32,499 bases of DNA from Microbacteriaceae bacterium (GTDB lineage: Bacteria; Actinomycetota; Actinomycetes; Actinomycetales; Microbacteriaceae), in the NCBI GenBank assembly GCA_027490915.1, contig JAIXXG010000091.1, positions 1 to 32,499 on the forward strand, read 5' to 3'. The position numbers and the translations under genes were made by a program. Of this stretch, positions 31,107-32,499 are shown in pieces. The notes beneath the pieces are model-generated. The model was not told where the DNA came from. It made no database searches and saw only the letters and a program-made list of their open reading frames with translations. Position 1 is the first letter of the stretch, and every line of letters starts with the position of its first letter.

Positions 31107-31883
31107 ATGACGACGCTGACGGCAGTGGTGACGGGGGCCAGTTCGGGCATCGGAGCCGCGACGGTGCGGCTGCTGCGGCAGCACGGCTGGCGCGTGATCG
31201 CGGTCGCCCGCCGGGCCGAGCGGCTGCAGGCGCTCGCCGCCGAGACCGGGTGCGAGCCGTTCGTCGCCGACCTCACCGACCAGGCGGCGGTGGATGCCCT
31301 CCGCACGCACATCGAGGCCGACGGCCCCGTGCACGCCCTCGTCGCCGCGGCGGGCGGGGCGATCGGCACCGACCCGGTCGCCACGGCCGACGCGCGCGAC
31401 TGGATGCGCATGTTCGACATCAACGTGCTCAGCGCGCAGCGGTCGATCGCCGCCCTGATGCCCGCCCTTCGAGCTGGGGCGCGCGAGCGCGGCGTGGCCG
31501 ACATCCTCGCCATCACCTCCACCGCGGGCCAGATCTCGTACGAGTCGGGTGGTGGCTACAACGCGGCCAAGTTCGCCCTGCGCGGCATGATGAACGCCCT
31601 CCGTCTCGAGCTCGCGGGCGAGCCGATCCGCGTGATGCAGGTGGCGCCGGGCATGGTCAAGACCGACGAGTTCGCCCTCAACCGCTTCGGCGGCGACACG
31701 GCCAAGGTCGACGCGCTCTACGAGGGCGTCGAGCACCCGCTGCTCGCGGAGGACATCGCGGCGCTCGTCGTGCACGCGCTCGAGGCTCCGGCGCACGTCA
31801 ACATCGACGAGCTGACCGTGCGTCCGGTGGCGCAGGCGGCGCAGCACAAGCTCGTGCGCGAGCCGCTGCGCGTGCGCGACTGA
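31107..31883 (+). CDS. SDR-family NAD(P)-dependent oxidoreductase
   Basis: Classical short-chain dehydrogenase of 258 residues, closest in style to the YdfG-like hydroxy-acid/serine dehydrogenases. The cofactor motif is T-G-A-S-S-G-I-G (9-16), with an arginine pair after strand 2 (V-A-R-R-A-E-R-L) that favours NADP. The catalytic triad is Ser138 region (I-T-S-T-A-G), Tyr151 and Lys155 in Y-N-A-A-K. A conserved N-x-x-S (NVLSA) sits at about 106, and P-G-M-V-K-T-D-E-F is the usual post-catalytic loop. The substrate is unknown. It is divergent from metY and convergent with the MFS gene, with 42 bp between them. Confidence 0.9.
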   Translation: MTTLTAVVTGASSGIGAATVRLLRQHGWRVIAVARRAERLQALAAETGCEPFVADLTDQAAVDALRTHIEADGPVHALVAAAGGAIGTDPVATADARDWMRMFDINVLSAQRSIAALMPALRAGARERGVADILAITSTAGQISYESGGGYNAAKFALRGMMNALRLELAGEPIRVMQVAPGMVKTDEFALNRFGGDTAKVDALYEGVEHPLLAEDIAALVVHALEAPAHVNIDELTVRPVAQAAQHKLVREPLRVRD

Positions 31884-31925
31884 GAAGCCCGCAGGTCGCG
31901 GGGCGGCCGACCCGGGGCCGGGCGG

Positions 31926-32499
31926 CTAGGGCTGCGCGCTCGGCGTCGGCTCCGCATCCAGCTCGGGGGCGGTGTCGGCGAAGGCGAGCTTCGGCACGAC
32001 GAGCAGCGCGAGCGCCGCGACGACAGCCGAGCCGCCGCAGATCGCGAACACCGCGAGGTACCCGGCCAGGCTCGACGCCGTCTCGGTGACGAGCTGCCCC
32101 GCCGACATCGCGAGCACGACGGCGAAGATCGCGCTCGCGAAGGCGCCGCCGATGGTCTTCGTGGTGTTGGTGAGCCCGGTGGCGATGCCGGTCTGCCCGA
32201 GCGGAGCGGCCGCGGCCGCGGCGGCCGGCAGCGCGGCGACGAGCGCCCCCGAGCCGATGCCGGCCACGACCATGTTGAGCGTCACGCCGACGACCGTCGC
32301 GTTGTTGACGAGGAAGGCGAGGTAGCCGATCGCCACGAGCACGGTGGCCGAGATGAGCGCGATGCGGGGCGTGGTGCGCCGCGACACGAGTGGGAAGAGC
32401 AGGGCGCCGATGATCATGGCCACGAGGTAGGCGCCGATGATGTACGAGCGCTCCGAGGCGTCGAGCCCGAGACCGAAGCCGTTCGCGGGGTCGGTGCCC
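31926..32499 (-). CDS. MFS transporter, C-terminal part (gene runs off the window)
   Basis: The frame is open from the stop at 31926 to the window edge, 191 codons, with no start inside that fits a whole protein; the N-terminal half lies beyond 32499. It covers about five helices, including IIGAYLVAMIIGALLFPLVS, a basic loop R-R-T-T-P-R, A-G-I-G-S-G-A-L-V-A-A-L-P and G-I-A-T-G-L-T-N-T-T-K-T-I-G-G-A-F-A-S-A-I-F. The last block is typical of DHA2 (EmrB/QacA-like) drug exporters. The last 20 residues are acidic and proline-rich. The substrate is unknown. Confidence 0.85.
   Translation of the reverse strand, partial: GTDPANGFGLGLDASERSYIIGAYLVAMIIGALLFPLVSRRTTPRIALISATVLVAIGYLAFLVNNATVVGVTLNMVVAGIGSGALVAALPAAAAAAAPLGQTGIATGLTNTTKTIGGAFASAIFAVVLAMSAGQLVTETASSLAGYLAVFAICGGSAVVAALALLVVPKLAFADTAPELDAEPTPSAQP

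Noticed and set aside
31884-31925. Terminator between the SDR and MFS genes
   Set aside because: The gap is rich in GGCCG/CCCGG pieces, but I could not draw one stem of more than 5-6 good pairs, so no feature was called.

Overview
The window is about 32.5 kb of very GC-rich, gene-dense DNA from an actinobacterium, most likely a member of the Microbacteriaceae; I cannot name the genus. The main reasons are the ftsE-ftsX-smpB-tmRNA block, a single-chain Kgd/SucA-type 2-oxoglutarate decarboxylase with a fused E2-like domain, a SigR/RsrA (SigH/RshA) redox pair beside aroA-rsgA-hisN, a DUF2029-type mannosyltransferase-like protein, and several genes whose start codon lies 6-8 nt after a TANNNT -10 box (leaderless starts). 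It looks like ordinary chromosome: no phage, insertion sequence, CRISPR array, rRNA or stand-alone tRNA is seen.

Layout. 1-7148: a VOC protein, then the ftsE-ftsX division pair, smpB, a convergent SIMPL-domain gene and the tmRNA gene ssrA. SmpB and tmRNA together make the trans-translation system. Then come a YccF-family and an EamA-family membrane protein, and a three-gene operon (four-helix membrane protein, XRE-type regulator, zinc-less MDR oxidoreductase) preceded by a promoter with two matching palindromic operators. 7138-11578 (minus strand): two tandem septum-formation-family lipoproteins and the coupled operon aroA-rsgA-hisN. 11645-12558: sigR-rsrA, with a near-perfect SigR-type promoter (GGAAT-N18-GTT) that overlaps the start of aroA and a possible long and short SigR. 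12651-16373: kgd on the minus strand, ending against rsrA at a strong shared hairpin. 16636-19028: two coupled CNNM/CorC-type membrane proteins with a structured leader.

19033-24176: an old-yellow-enzyme oxidoreductase, then divergently nnrD (NAD(P)HX repair), a GT87-like membrane glycosyltransferase, an MTH1187-type thiamine-binding protein and an MFS exporter. 24173-28361 (minus strand): a lipoprotein, a histidine kinase, a 26-residue repeat mini-ORF, a membrane protein that looks like a degenerate histidine kinase, and a LuxR/NarL response regulator. 28368-30996 (minus strand): metY then metX, which make and use O-acetylhomoserine in methionine synthesis. 31107-31883 is an SDR oxidoreductase, and the window ends inside an MFS transporter gene on the minus strand.

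The most interesting parts are (i) the SigR promoter and alternative-start arrangement, (ii) the kinase / repeat mini-ORF / pseudokinase / regulator cluster, (iii) the 22-bp perfect inverted repeat that brackets the tmRNA gene, and (iv) the paired GTCAAG-N4-CTTGAC operators. All gene functions are read from sequence motifs only; no database search was run.
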